This document shows positions 9,139 through 16,522 of a stretch of 64,000 nucleotides of DNA, one piece after another. The stretch's first letter is position 1. The number at the start of each line of letters is the position of its first letter. The notes under the pieces are model-generated. The model saw only the letters and a program-made list of their open reading frames with translations. It had not been told where the DNA came from and made no database searches. The position numbers were made by a program, and so were the translations under genes. Origin of the DNA: Deltaproteobacteria bacterium (GTDB lineage: Bacteria; Myxococcota_A; UBA9160; UBA4427). The DNA lies in NCBI GenBank assembly GCA_029261835.1, contig JAJDAO010000047.1:1-64000 (forward strand). Direction: 5' to 3'.

Positions 9139-9594
9139 ATGCGCAGAACAATGACACACCTCGCGCTGCACGTTCGCGACATCGACGCCTGCGTCGCCTT
9201 CTACCGCTCGTTCTGCTCCATGGAGGTCGTGCACGAGCGAACGGGCCACGAGCCCGACCAGCGTGTCGTCTGGCTGGCCGAGCCCGACCGCAAGAGCAGC
9301 TTCATCTTCGTCTTGATCACCGGTGGTCCCGGTCGTGACGCAGCCGCTGGCGATTTCTCGCACTTCGGCTTCGCGGTCGACAGCCGGCACCAGGTCGACT
9401 CCATTGCCGAGCGCGCCCGTCGTGAGGGCTGTCTGGTGTGGGACGTCCGAGAGGAACCGTACCCGGTGGGATACTACTGCGGTGTGCGGGATCCCGACGG
9501 GAACCACGTCGAGTTCTCGTATGGCCAGCCACTCGGCCCGGGCGCGGAAGAGTTCGACGAGGGGCGGGTCGGGGAGAGCCAGAGCTCTCAGTGA
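9139..9594 (+). CDS. VOC-superfamily (glyoxalase/dioxygenase fold) protein
   Basis: 151 residues from ATG 9139; ATG 9127 and 9151 are alternatives and none has a good ribosome-binding site. The sequence starts THLALHVRDIDACVAFYRSF and ends GVRDPDGNHVEFSYG, the two halves of one VOC beta-alpha-beta-beta-beta module. Potential metal ligands are His13-like in LALHV, His in FSHFGFAV and Glu in HVEFSY, which suits a lactoylglutathione lyase or related lyase. Known members isomerise or cleave small adducts using a divalent metal. Substrate is unknown. It converges with the DUF423 gene. Confidence 0.8.
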   Translation: MRRTMTHLALHVRDIDACVAFYRSFCSMEVVHERTGHEPDQRVVWLAEPDRKSSFIFVLITGGPGRDAAAGDFSHFGFAVDSRHQVDSIAERARREGCLVWDVREEPYPVGYYCGVRDPDGNHVEFSYGQPLGPGAEEFDEGRVGESQSSQ

Positions 9595-9612
9595 GAGCCG
9601 GACCGCGAGGGC

Positions 9613-9972
9613 TCAGTCGCGAGCCAATAACGCGAGCGAGAGCCATCCCGCAATCAGCAAGAGCCCACCCAGCGGTGTAACGGCACCAAGCCAGCGGCTC
9701 CCGGTCAGGACGAGAAGATAGAGCGAACCCGAGAACAGTACGATGCCGCCTGCCAGGAGACCGGCCGGCAGCTGTACCGACCGGCCCGTACTGAGAGCGA
9801 AGAGCGCAAGCACCAGCAGCACGACGCTGTGAAGCTGATGATAGTGTGCCGCGGTCTGCCAGCTCGAGAGTAGCTCGACGCCAACGCGCGCCTTGAGGGC
9901 GTGCGCACCAAAGGCGCCAGCCGCGATCGAGAGAGCGCCCGAACAAGCCGCGGCGACGATCCAGATGTGCAT
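9613..9972 (-). CDS. DUF423 family inner-membrane protein (YgdD-like)
   Basis: 119 residues, ATG 9972 preceded by a very strong GGAGGTGGAG site. Four hydrophobic helices cover most of the chain: an N-terminal one with the family motif GAFGAHALK, then HSVVLLVLALFAL, LLAGGIVLFSGSLYLLVL and TPLGGLLLIAGWLSLALL. The conserved YHQLHSV and GSLY and TPLGG spots identify DUF423. The biochemical function of the family is unknown. It stands alone, convergent with the VOC gene. Confidence 0.9.
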   Translation of the reverse strand: MHIWIVAAACSGALSIAAGAFGAHALKARVGVELLSSWQTAAHYHQLHSVVLLVLALFALSTGRSVQLPAGLLAGGIVLFSGSLYLLVLTGSRWLGAVTPLGGLLLIAGWLSLALLARD

Positions 9973-10074
9973 TCTCCACCTCCCTTAACCCTGCACCGCA
10001 ACCTCGGCCGCAACCGCGCCGAACCGCCCGAGAGAGTCCATCCCGCTCACGGAGGGCTCGCCCTCCTGCCTCGC

Positions 10075-11145
10075 TCAGCTCGGATCCGGCGTCGGCGTGT
10101 CGGGACCCGAAGCGGGGAGCTCGGGCTCGGCCACGTAAGCGGCATCGATCTCGCCGGTCAGGCTACGCAAGAACGCGAGCAACCGCCCCACCTGCGCGGT
10201 CGAGAGATCGATGCCGAGCTGGTGACTCGCCATCAAACGAACGGCCTGCTCGAGCGTCTCGACCTGCCCGTCGTGAAAATAGGGACCGGTCTCAGCGATG
10301 TTCCGCAACGAGGGCACCTTGAAGAAGCCGCGGTCGACCTCCTTGCCCGTCACACCCTGCCGTCCGGGATCCTGCGTCGGGTAGGGTCGCACCAGGCCGA
10401 GCTTCTGGTAGAGCCCGCCGCCGATCGCCGGGCCGGCGTGGCAGCTCACGCACCCGAGCCGGATGAAGATCTGCAGCCCTTCGACCGCGACGTCACTGAG
10501 ACCCTCAGTGTGATCCTCCATGAAGCGATCCAGCGGACCCGGCGTCAGCAACCGCCGTTCGAAAGCCCCGATGGCGCGCGCCATGTTGTCGTAGCTGATC
10601 GGCTCGCCCTGGCCTGGGAATGCCGCCTCGAAGAGTTGCCGATAGCCGGGAATCGATCGCAGCACCGCCACCGTCACCGCCTCGGAGGGCATCGCCATCT
10701 CGACCGGATTCAGAATCGGCCCCTTGGCCTGCGCCTCCACGTCGGGCGCGCGCCCGTCCCAGAACTGTGCGACATGCAGTGCTGCGTTCAAGACCGTCGG
10801 CGAGTTTCGGCCGCCACGCTGGCCGCGGTGACCGGGCGACGTCGGCTCGCCGTCCACGCCGAAGCGATCGAGCCGATGGCAGCTATTGCACGCAACATCG
10901 TGATTCTTCGAAAGCCGCGTTTCGAAGTAGAGCTTGCGTCCGAGCTCGATCTTGGCCGCACTGACGGGATTCGCGGTCGAGCGAGCCTCGCTCGGCAGCT
11001 CGCCGAAGATGCCCCGCGCCTCGGCGGCCAGCTTGGCGCGCTCCACCGCTTGTGCCGAATCGCTGGCGACCAGACTCAATCCGGCCATCAGCAACACACT
11101 CGCCACCTTGCGTCCGACTCCGCTCACGATCCCGGTTTTCGGCAT
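10075..11145 (-). CDS. Di-haem cytochrome c peroxidase / MauG family, periplasmic
   Basis: 356 residues from ATG 11145, chosen for the AAGGGG site 6 bases upstream; the frame is open to 11238. Signal peptide at residues 11-33. Two c-type haem sites, CNSCH (86-90) and CVSCH (232-236), are spaced as in bacterial di-haem peroxidases. FWDGRAPDVEAQAKGPILNP and VPSLRNIAETGPYFHDG are family hallmarks. These enzymes reduce H2O2 with electrons from small cytochromes, or oxidise protein side chains as MauG does. Divergent from tupA across 168 bp. The peroxidase role is likely but not certain. Confidence 0.9.
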   Translation of the reverse strand: MPKTGIVSGVGRKVASVLLMAGLSLVASDSAQAVERAKLAAEARGIFGELPSEARSTANPVSAAKIELGRKLYFETRLSKNHDVACNSCHRLDRFGVDGEPTSPGHRGQRGGRNSPTVLNAALHVAQFWDGRAPDVEAQAKGPILNPVEMAMPSEAVTVAVLRSIPGYRQLFEAAFPGQGEPISYDNMARAIGAFERRLLTPGPLDRFMEDHTEGLSDVAVEGLQIFIRLGCVSCHAGPAIGGGLYQKLGLVRPYPTQDPGRQGVTGKEVDRGFFKVPSLRNIAETGPYFHDGQVETLEQAVRLMASHQLGIDLSTAQVGRLLAFLRSLTGEIDAAYVAEPELPASGPDTPTPDPS

Positions 11146-11163
11146 CTCGACCCCCTTCCCAAT

Positions 11164-11234
11164 CGTGGAGCGCCGATGATGGCAGACCTTCGGGGCCGCC
11201 TCCAGCCGAGAGCAGCAGGCCAAAGCGCTCCACG
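11164..11234. promoter_or_regulatory. Widely spaced 10-bp inverted repeat between peroxidase and tupA
   Basis: CGTGGAGCGC at 11164-11173 is the perfect reverse complement of GCGCTCCACG at 11225-11234, with 51 bp between. It lies in the divergent promoter region and upstream of tupA. It could close an RNA element in the tupA leader or be paired protein sites. No poly-T tract follows. Confidence 0.35.
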
Positions 11235-11313
11235 TCATTCGATCCTGGAAAAGGAGAGCGGGGTTTCCTATGCATTGCCTGCCAGAAACTCCGGCGCGTG
11301 GAGAAGCCCAGCG

Positions 11314-12150
11314 ATGACGAACCCCCGCAGCCTGCTGCTCGTCCTGCTCGCGCTCGCGCTCCCGGCGCAGTCAACGGGCGCCGATGAGCGCGTCTCTCTG
11401 CTGCTGGCCACCACGACCAGCGTGCAGGACAGCGGCCTGCTCGACGAGCTTCTACCGATCTTCAGCCGCGAAACCGGAATCCGCGTCAAGACCGTGGCCG
11501 TCGGAACGGGCGCGGCACTGCGCATGGGGGCCGATGGCAACGCCGATCTGCTCCTCACCCACGCGCCGGAGGCCGAGCAGATGCTGCTTCGAAGCGGAGC
11601 AGTCGCACGGCGACGCGAGATCATGCAGAACCACTTCGTGCTGGCCGGCCCACCCGACGATCCGGCCACAGTGCGCAATGCGGAGGATGTGCTTGCGGCT
11701 CTGCGCGGCATTCGCGCGGCGGGCGCGCGTTTCGTCAGCCGTGCCGATGACTCGGGAACCCACAAGCGTGAGGTATCGCTGCTGCGCCGCGCGGGGCTCG
11801 ATCCCGACGAGCGCTGGCCGGGGCTCACGCGCACCGGCTCCGGCATGGGTCTCTCACTTCAGATCGCCGGACAGAAGGCGGCCTACATTCTGTCGGATAT
11901 CGGCACATTTCTCGCCTTTCGCGAACGCAGTGGGCTGGTCGCGCTGACGCGAGAAGAACCCGCGTTGCGCAACGTCTACTCGCTGCTGATCGTGAGTTCG
12001 GCCCGCTTCCCGCGTGTGCACACCGCCGAGGCAACGGAGCTCGAGCGCTTCATGCTGCGTGCGGAGACGCGTTCCGCGATTGCACGCTTTGGTGTCGAGC
12101 GCTTCGGGCGCCCCCTCTTTCGACCGCTCGGCGCCAAGCACGAGGAATAG
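11314..12150 (+). CDS. tupA: Tungstate ABC transporter, substrate-binding protein
   Basis: 278 residues from ATG 11314 (GGAG 10 bases upstream); the frame is open for over a kilobase further upstream, antisense to the peroxidase gene, and that part is not coding. Signal peptide LLLVLLALALPAQSTGA. The mature N-terminus LLATTTSVQDSGLLDELLPIF and VGTGAALRMGADGNADLLLTHAP are hallmarks of TupA/WtpA-like oxyanion binders, followed by FVSRADDSGTHKRE and YILSDIGTFLAF. It captures tungstate in the periplasm. First gene of tupABC; TupB starts 4 bp after its stop. Confidence 0.92.
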   Translation: MTNPRSLLLVLLALALPAQSTGADERVSLLLATTTSVQDSGLLDELLPIFSRETGIRVKTVAVGTGAALRMGADGNADLLLTHAPEAEQMLLRSGAVARRREIMQNHFVLAGPPDDPATVRNAEDVLAALRGIRAAGARFVSRADDSGTHKREVSLLRRAGLDPDERWPGLTRTGSGMGLSLQIAGQKAAYILSDIGTFLAFRERSGLVALTREEPALRNVYSLLIVSSARFPRVHTAEATELERFMLRAETRSAIARFGVERFGRPLFRPLGAKHEE

Positions 12151-12154
12151 CACC

Positions 12155-12811
12155 GTGTCGGAGCTTGCGGCCGCCGGCCTTCTCGAGATCACCCTGCGAA
12201 CGCTGGGCGTATGCCTGGGCGCGCTCGTCATCGCACTCCTGCTCGGCGTGCCCGCCGGCATCTGGCTGGGGCGACGACAGTTCCCCGGGCGCAGGGCATT
12301 GCTCGGCGTTGTGAACTCCGGCATGGGGGCACCTCCCGTGGTCGTCGGGCTGGTGGTCGCCCAGCTCTTCTTCCGCAGCGGACCACTGGGCGATCTCGAG
12401 CTCTGGTACTCGCTCCACGCGATGGTCACCGCGCAAGTCCTGATTGCCTTGCCGTTGGTCGTCGCACTCGTGGTGGCAGCGGTCGCCGCCCTCGACGAAG
12501 ACTGGGAGCATCAGCTCCGCACACTCGGCGTACCCACGCACTGGCGAATCTGGCTGCTGCTGCGCGAGATCCGCCTCGGACTGTTGGCCGCGGTGATCGC
12601 AGCTCTCGGCGGCATCCTGTCCGAGGTGGGTGCCGTGATGCAGACCGGCGGAAACCTCGAAGGCGAGACACGCGTGCTTACGACTGCCATCCTCATGTAC
12701 ACCCGCATGGGGCTCTTCGAGTCGGCCTACGCGCTGGCCGCCGTACTGCTGGGGCTGATGCTCGTGTTGGCGGGCACGCTCACCTGGGTCCAATACGGTG
12801 AGCGCAGATGA
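12155..12811 (+). CDS. tupB: Tungstate ABC transporter, permease
   Basis: 218 residues from GTG 12155, just downstream of the tupA stop. Five or so transmembrane helices are visible (LGVCLGALVIALLLGVPAGI, PVVVGLVVAQLFF, QVLIALPLVVALVVAAVAAL, GLLAAVIAALGGILSEVGAV, AYALAAVLLGLMLVLAGTL). The EAA-type cytoplasmic loop for ABC docking is HQLRTLGVPTHWRIWLLL. Family TupB permeases form a homodimer with TupC. The stop overlaps the tupC start by 4 bases, so translation is coupled. Confidence 0.92.
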   Translation: MSELAAAGLLEITLRTLGVCLGALVIALLLGVPAGIWLGRRQFPGRRALLGVVNSGMGAPPVVVGLVVAQLFFRSGPLGDLELWYSLHAMVTAQVLIALPLVVALVVAAVAALDEDWEHQLRTLGVPTHWRIWLLLREIRLGLLAAVIAALGGILSEVGAVMQTGGNLEGETRVLTTAILMYTRMGLFESAYALAAVLLGLMLVLAGTLTWVQYGERR

Positions 12812-13860
12812 CCGCCGCGCTGCACGTGCGAGACCTTCTCCTGACACGCGAGTCGCGGGGTCAGCGCTTCGAGCTCCACGTCGCAGCACTCGACCTGGTC
12901 GCTGGGGAGGTGTTGGCCGTGCTGGGCCCGAACGGAGCGGGTAAGAGCACACTGCTGCGGGCCCTGGCGGGCCTCGACACACCGGCAGCCGGCGTTGTCG
13001 AGTGCGCCGCCGAGGGCCCGGTAACGATGGTCTTTCAGCGCCCCATCGCCTTCGCCGGCTCGGTACAACACAACGTGCGCATCGCCCTGCGCGCGCGCGG
13101 CCTGGAGCGCGCAGAGATCCAACGACGCTGCGAAACCGCGCTCGAGCGCTTTGGAATCGGCCAGCTCGCCGGCCGTCGCGCGGCCGCGCTCTCGGGTGGT
13201 GAGCTGCGCCGCTTGGCGCTGGCTCGCGCCTTCGCCCTCGAGCCGGCCGTCCTGCTGCTCGACGAACCCTTCGACGATCTCGACGCGGCCGCGCGGGAGA
13301 GGCTCTCGCGGGATCTGCGACAGGCCGTCGCGCTGACTGGCGTGGCGGCCGCCGTCGTGAGCCACGATCTGCGCCGCGCAGCGCTGGTCTGCGATCGCAT
13401 CGCGGTGCTGCTCGGCGGGCGGCTTCGCCAGCTCGGCCCGCGCGAGGAGGTATTGGCCCGGCCGGCCGATGCCGCCGTGGCACGGCTTGTCGGCATGGGC
13501 AACCTGTTGCCCGCCACGCTCGCCTCGGACGGCTTCGCCGCGGTCGACGCGACGCATCGAATTCCCAACAGCAGTGCCTTGCCGCCGGGCACCGCCGTCT
13601 TCGTCGGCTTGCGTCCGGAGCATGTCAAAGTCGACATCGGCCGGGGCGAGGGCGAGCCAATCGGTAAGGCTCGCGTCGTGGAACACACGTCGGATAGCGT
13701 TCTCACCACGCTGGTCGTCGAATGGGGCGGGCACAGTCTGCGAACTCATCTCGTCGCCGGTCGCGGGCTGGCGCGCGAACTGCGCGTGGGAGACACCGTC
13801 TCACTGTCTCTACGTCCCGAGGATGTACACGTACTGCCCAGAGACGAAGACTCTCGCTAG
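12808..13860 (+). CDS. tupC: Tungstate ABC transporter, ATP-binding protein with C-terminal regulatory domain
   Basis: 350 residues. Walker A GPNGAGKS, Q-loop MVFQRP, signature LSGGE, Walker B VLLLDEP and H-loop SHD all lie within the first 200 residues. The last 110 residues (from about 235) form a TOBE-like domain ending in VGDTVSLSLRPEDVHVLP, longer than many TupC proteins and similar to oxyanion-sensing tails of ModC-type ATPases. It powers tungstate import with TupA and TupB. Tungstate would supply W-bis-pterin enzymes; a DMSO-reductase-family enzyme is encoded at 57-60 kb. Confidence 0.92.
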   Translation: MTAALHVRDLLLTRESRGQRFELHVAALDLVAGEVLAVLGPNGAGKSTLLRALAGLDTPAAGVVECAAEGPVTMVFQRPIAFAGSVQHNVRIALRARGLERAEIQRRCETALERFGIGQLAGRRAAALSGGELRRLALARAFALEPAVLLLDEPFDDLDAAARERLSRDLRQAVALTGVAAAVVSHDLRRAALVCDRIAVLLGGRLRQLGPREEVLARPADAAVARLVGMGNLLPATLASDGFAAVDATHRIPNSSALPPGTAVFVGLRPEHVKVDIGRGEGEPIGKARVVEHTSDSVLTTLVVEWGGHSLRTHLVAGRGLARELRVGDTVSLSLRPEDVHVLPRDEDSR

Positions 13861-13981
13861 TGTGGACTCTCGCGCGAGCCAGCGACCGCCGTGGGAGGAT
13901 TACCCTGCACAGCCAGCATCGCCATCGGCGAGAGCTTCACGATGTCTCGCACCGCGTTGATCATCGGTTCGGAGAGCGGGG

Positions 13982-14740
13982 ATGAGCACCTTCGCCACGA
14001 ATCTGCGCCAAAGCTACCTTCGCGCCTGCTCGCTCAGCTTGGACGAACAGCTGCGCGAGTGCGTCGATCAGCTCGAGCACCCCGAGCTCATCACCAGCGA
14101 GCTCATCCAGGCGCACGCCGCCGTAGCTTGCGAGCTGGAGTCCGCTTCAGGAGATGGGCCGCAAGGGCCATCCCCATCGCAGCCGCGCGACCAATCAAGG
14201 CACTTCTACCCCACCCGTGACATCTTCGTCCTGCGTGACTCCTCCTCGTTCACCTGCCTCGCCAACGACATCGTGCCACTCTCACTGGCCGGCATCGCGA
14301 GTGCACAGCATCCGGAGACCGGTCACGACGGGCTCGACTACGTGGCCGTCACGTGCACGCGGGAACCGCAGCCGGTATTGGGCGCCGTCCAATCCGAGCA
14401 GGACAGAAGTGCGTATCCGCTGCTGCTTCGGCTGCTCGCGTGCTTCTGTGAGCTGGCCCACCCCGTACAAGCCGACCGGATTGATCGCCAGTACTTCCAC
14501 GGTATGCTGGGCGAATCACCCACCTTCGATCTTCATCTGATCTTGTGGGACGACTGGCGCGAGGAAGACGAGCCGCCGGAACGAACACCGATCAGTCAGC
14601 TCACGCACGACCTGGCGGAGCTGGCGAAGGCGGCGCTCCAGCAGCGGGACAGCTCCCCGCCGATGCTGCGTGACATCCTGTGCCTGCAGATGAATCCGAC
14701 GGATTTCGACGCCAGAGTGCGCTTCGACTGGCGCGTCTGA
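13982..14740 (+). CDS. Hypothetical protein, 252 aa
   Basis: I do not recognise this family. The protein is soluble, acidic, with no signal peptide or membrane segment. The start (ATG 13982) has a GGAG/GGGG site. The N-terminal 50 residues look helical (LRECVDQLEHPELITSELIQ). The middle carries FYPTRDIFVLRDSSSFTCLANDIVPLSLAGI, and the C-terminus reads LQMNPTDFDARVRFDWRV. It lies 121 bp after tupC on the same strand and converges with the SDR gene, separated by 8 bp, so it may be cotranscribed with the transporter. Confidence 0.6.
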   Translation: MSTFATNLRQSYLRACSLSLDEQLRECVDQLEHPELITSELIQAHAAVACELESASGDGPQGPSPSQPRDQSRHFYPTRDIFVLRDSSSFTCLANDIVPLSLAGIASAQHPETGHDGLDYVAVTCTREPQPVLGAVQSEQDRSAYPLLLRLLACFCELAHPVQADRIDRQYFHGMLGESPTFDLHLILWDDWREEDEPPERTPISQLTHDLAELAKAALQQRDSSPPMLRDILCLQMNPTDFDARVRFDWRV

Positions 14741-14748
14741 GCGCCTCC

Positions 14749-15549
14749 TCAAGCCAGTCGGCTGAGCATCAGCCGCTCGTAGAGAGAGGGCCAGCAGCGA
14801 GAGATCAGGTAGGACATTCGTGCTGTCGGTGAAATCAGCAGTAGCCGCCGGTTTCGCTCGCACGCTTTGAAGACCGCGTCGGCCACCACCTCTGGCTCCA
14901 CCGGTGTTCCCGCCTGCGTACGGCGAGACGGGGGGCGGCCGGCACCGCCACCGAGCGCATGCTCTCCGATCGCCGTCCGCACGAACGAGGGGCAGACGAG
15001 TGTCACACGGACACCGGTAGCCCGAAGCTCTGCCCTCAGAGAGTCGAAGAAGCCGTGCAGAGCGTGCTTGCTGGCCGCATACCCGCATCGCGTGGCGAGC
15101 GGCGCATAGCCCGCGACGCTCGAGAGCACCACGATCCGGCCGCGACGCTCGATCAGAGATTCGAGTGCTGCTTTCGTGCAATTGACCGAGCCGAAGAGGT
15201 TCACCTCGACCACGCGGCGAATCACGTCGACATCCGTTTCGCGAAACGGACTCAGATGCGTGATGCCCGCATTGGCGATCAACAAGTCGACACCACCCCA
15301 CTCCCGACACGCGCGCGCGATCGCCTTCTGACAGCTCTCGAGAGATGTGACATCGCAGGGCTGCGAGAGGGTCTCGACGCCGAGCGCCGCGAGCTCTGAA
15401 GCCGCGTCGTCCAAGCCGTCCCTGTCGCGATCCAACAGCGCCACACGCGCGCCGGCGCGGCCGAAACGCTGAGCCAGCGCGCGGCCGATACCACCGGCCG
15501 CTCCCGTAATGACGACCGTTTGCCCGGCGAGTCTTGCTGACTCAGCCAT
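14749..15549 (-). CDS. Short-chain dehydrogenase/reductase
   Basis: 266 residues. Classical SDR: cofactor motif TGAAGGIG at residues 16-23, NAG (90s), catalytic Ser in VVLSSVAGY, and YAASK with Tyr/Lys. An acidic residue after strand 2 (LLDRDRDGL) suggests NAD(H). A moderately hydrophobic, basic C-terminal tail (SPTARMSYLISRCWPSLYERLML) is reminiscent of membrane-associated SDRs. Last gene of the TetR, ThDP-enzyme, epimerase, SDR run; it overlaps the epimerase stop by 8 bases. Expected to interconvert an alcohol and a ketone; the substrate is unknown. Confidence 0.88.
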   Translation of the reverse strand: MAESARLAGQTVVITGAAGGIGRALAQRFGRAGARVALLDRDRDGLDDAASELAALGVETLSQPCDVTSLESCQKAIARACREWGGVDLLIANAGITHLSPFRETDVDVIRRVVEVNLFGSVNCTKAALESLIERRGRIVVLSSVAGYAPLATRCGYAASKHALHGFFDSLRAELRATGVRVTLVCPSFVRTAIGEHALGGGAGRPPSRRTQAGTPVEPEVVADAVFKACERNRRLLLISPTARMSYLISRCWPSLYERLMLSRLA

Positions 15550-16522
15550 CGGCGCGCGCCCGCAGGTAGTAATCGAAGACCTCGTCGCTGCTGAGCTCAG
15601 GCATGTAACCGAACTCTCGCTTCAATCGCGTGTTGTCGAGCACCGGGCGATAGCGCAGGAAATTCACCTGCTCCGGGCCGTAGCGACTGAGGCCGACCGG
15701 ATGCAGCACGCTGAGTACCCCGCGCAGGAGCCAGGCGGGCAGTGGCAGATACGGCTTGCCGAGCCGGTCGGCCACCTGACGCATCGGGGTCCTGCCATCG
15801 CCCGCCAGATTGTAGATTCCGACGCGATCACTGCGAATGCCCGCCAGCAGGCAGCCCACGACATCCCTGTCCCAGATGAAGGTGAAGGGAGTTTCGGACC
15901 CGGCGACGCCCAGGACGAACGGCTTCTCGAATAGGGCCGTGATCTGGTTGGCGACGCGCTCGCCGAGAATCGCGCCGGGCCGGAACACGAGCTGCGCCAG
16001 CTCCGGGTGCTCCTTGCGATAGCGTTCGAGCATCTCCTCGACCAGACGCTTGTGATCCGAATAGGCGAACTCCGGGTTTCCGCGCAGAGCATCGGCCTCG
16101 CGCAGAGGCACCGGATTGTCGGCGTAGTAGCCGTACGCGGCGCCACTGCTGGTCACGATGAACTTCCGCACCCCCGCCGCCAGGCAACAGTCGAGGACAT
16201 TCTTCGTGCCGAGCACATCGACCGAATGCTCGAACTCGCGCGAACTCCCGGGTCCGGGCGTCATGATCGCCGCCAAGTGAACCAGCGTGTCGACACCGAA
16301 GCGCCGCAGCAGGTCGACGAGCGTCTCGTCGCGAATATCGCCCGTCTCGTAGCTGACACCCTCGAGCCTCTCCGCCTGCGGCACCTCACGCACGTCCATC
16401 GCGACGATCTGCTGCAGGTCACCCGGCTCCGCCGCCAGAGCCTCCACGAGCTGCGAGCCGATGTAGCCGCTGGCTCCGGTGATCAGCAGCGAACGCCCAC
16501 CGCCCGTACTCTCGCCGGCCAT
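15542..16522 (-). CDS. NAD-dependent epimerase/dehydratase (extended SDR)
   Basis: 326 residues. Rossmann motif TGASGYIG near residues 15-22, then VHLAAIMTPGP, TSSGAAYGYY and a YSDHK catalytic motif (Tyr/Lys) near 175. FTFIWDRDVVG and the C-terminal helical region fit extended SDRs acting on NDP-sugars or on 3-beta-hydroxysteroid-like substrates. Its ATG overlaps the TGA of the ThDP gene (TGATG), indicating coupled translation. With the ThDP enzyme upstream it probably processes the same molecule, but I cannot name the substrate. Confidence 0.85.
   Translation of the reverse strand: MAGESTGGGRSLLITGASGYIGSQLVEALAAEPGDLQQIVAMDVREVPQAERLEGVSYETGDIRDETLVDLLRRFGVDTLVHLAAIMTPGPGSSREFEHSVDVLGTKNVLDCCLAAGVRKFIVTSSGAAYGYYADNPVPLREADALRGNPEFAYSDHKRLVEEMLERYRKEHPELAQLVFRPGAILGERVANQITALFEKPFVLGVAGSETPFTFIWDRDVVGCLLAGIRSDRVGIYNLAGDGRTPMRQVADRLGKPYLPLPAWLLRGVLSVLHPVGLSRYGPEQVNFLRYRPVLDNTRLKREFGYMPELSSDEVFDYYLRARADG

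Noticed and set aside
9901..11313. Upstream extension of the tupA frame
   Set aside because: Antisense to the di-haem peroxidase and lacking coding character; the signal peptide and ribosome-binding site place tupA at 11314.
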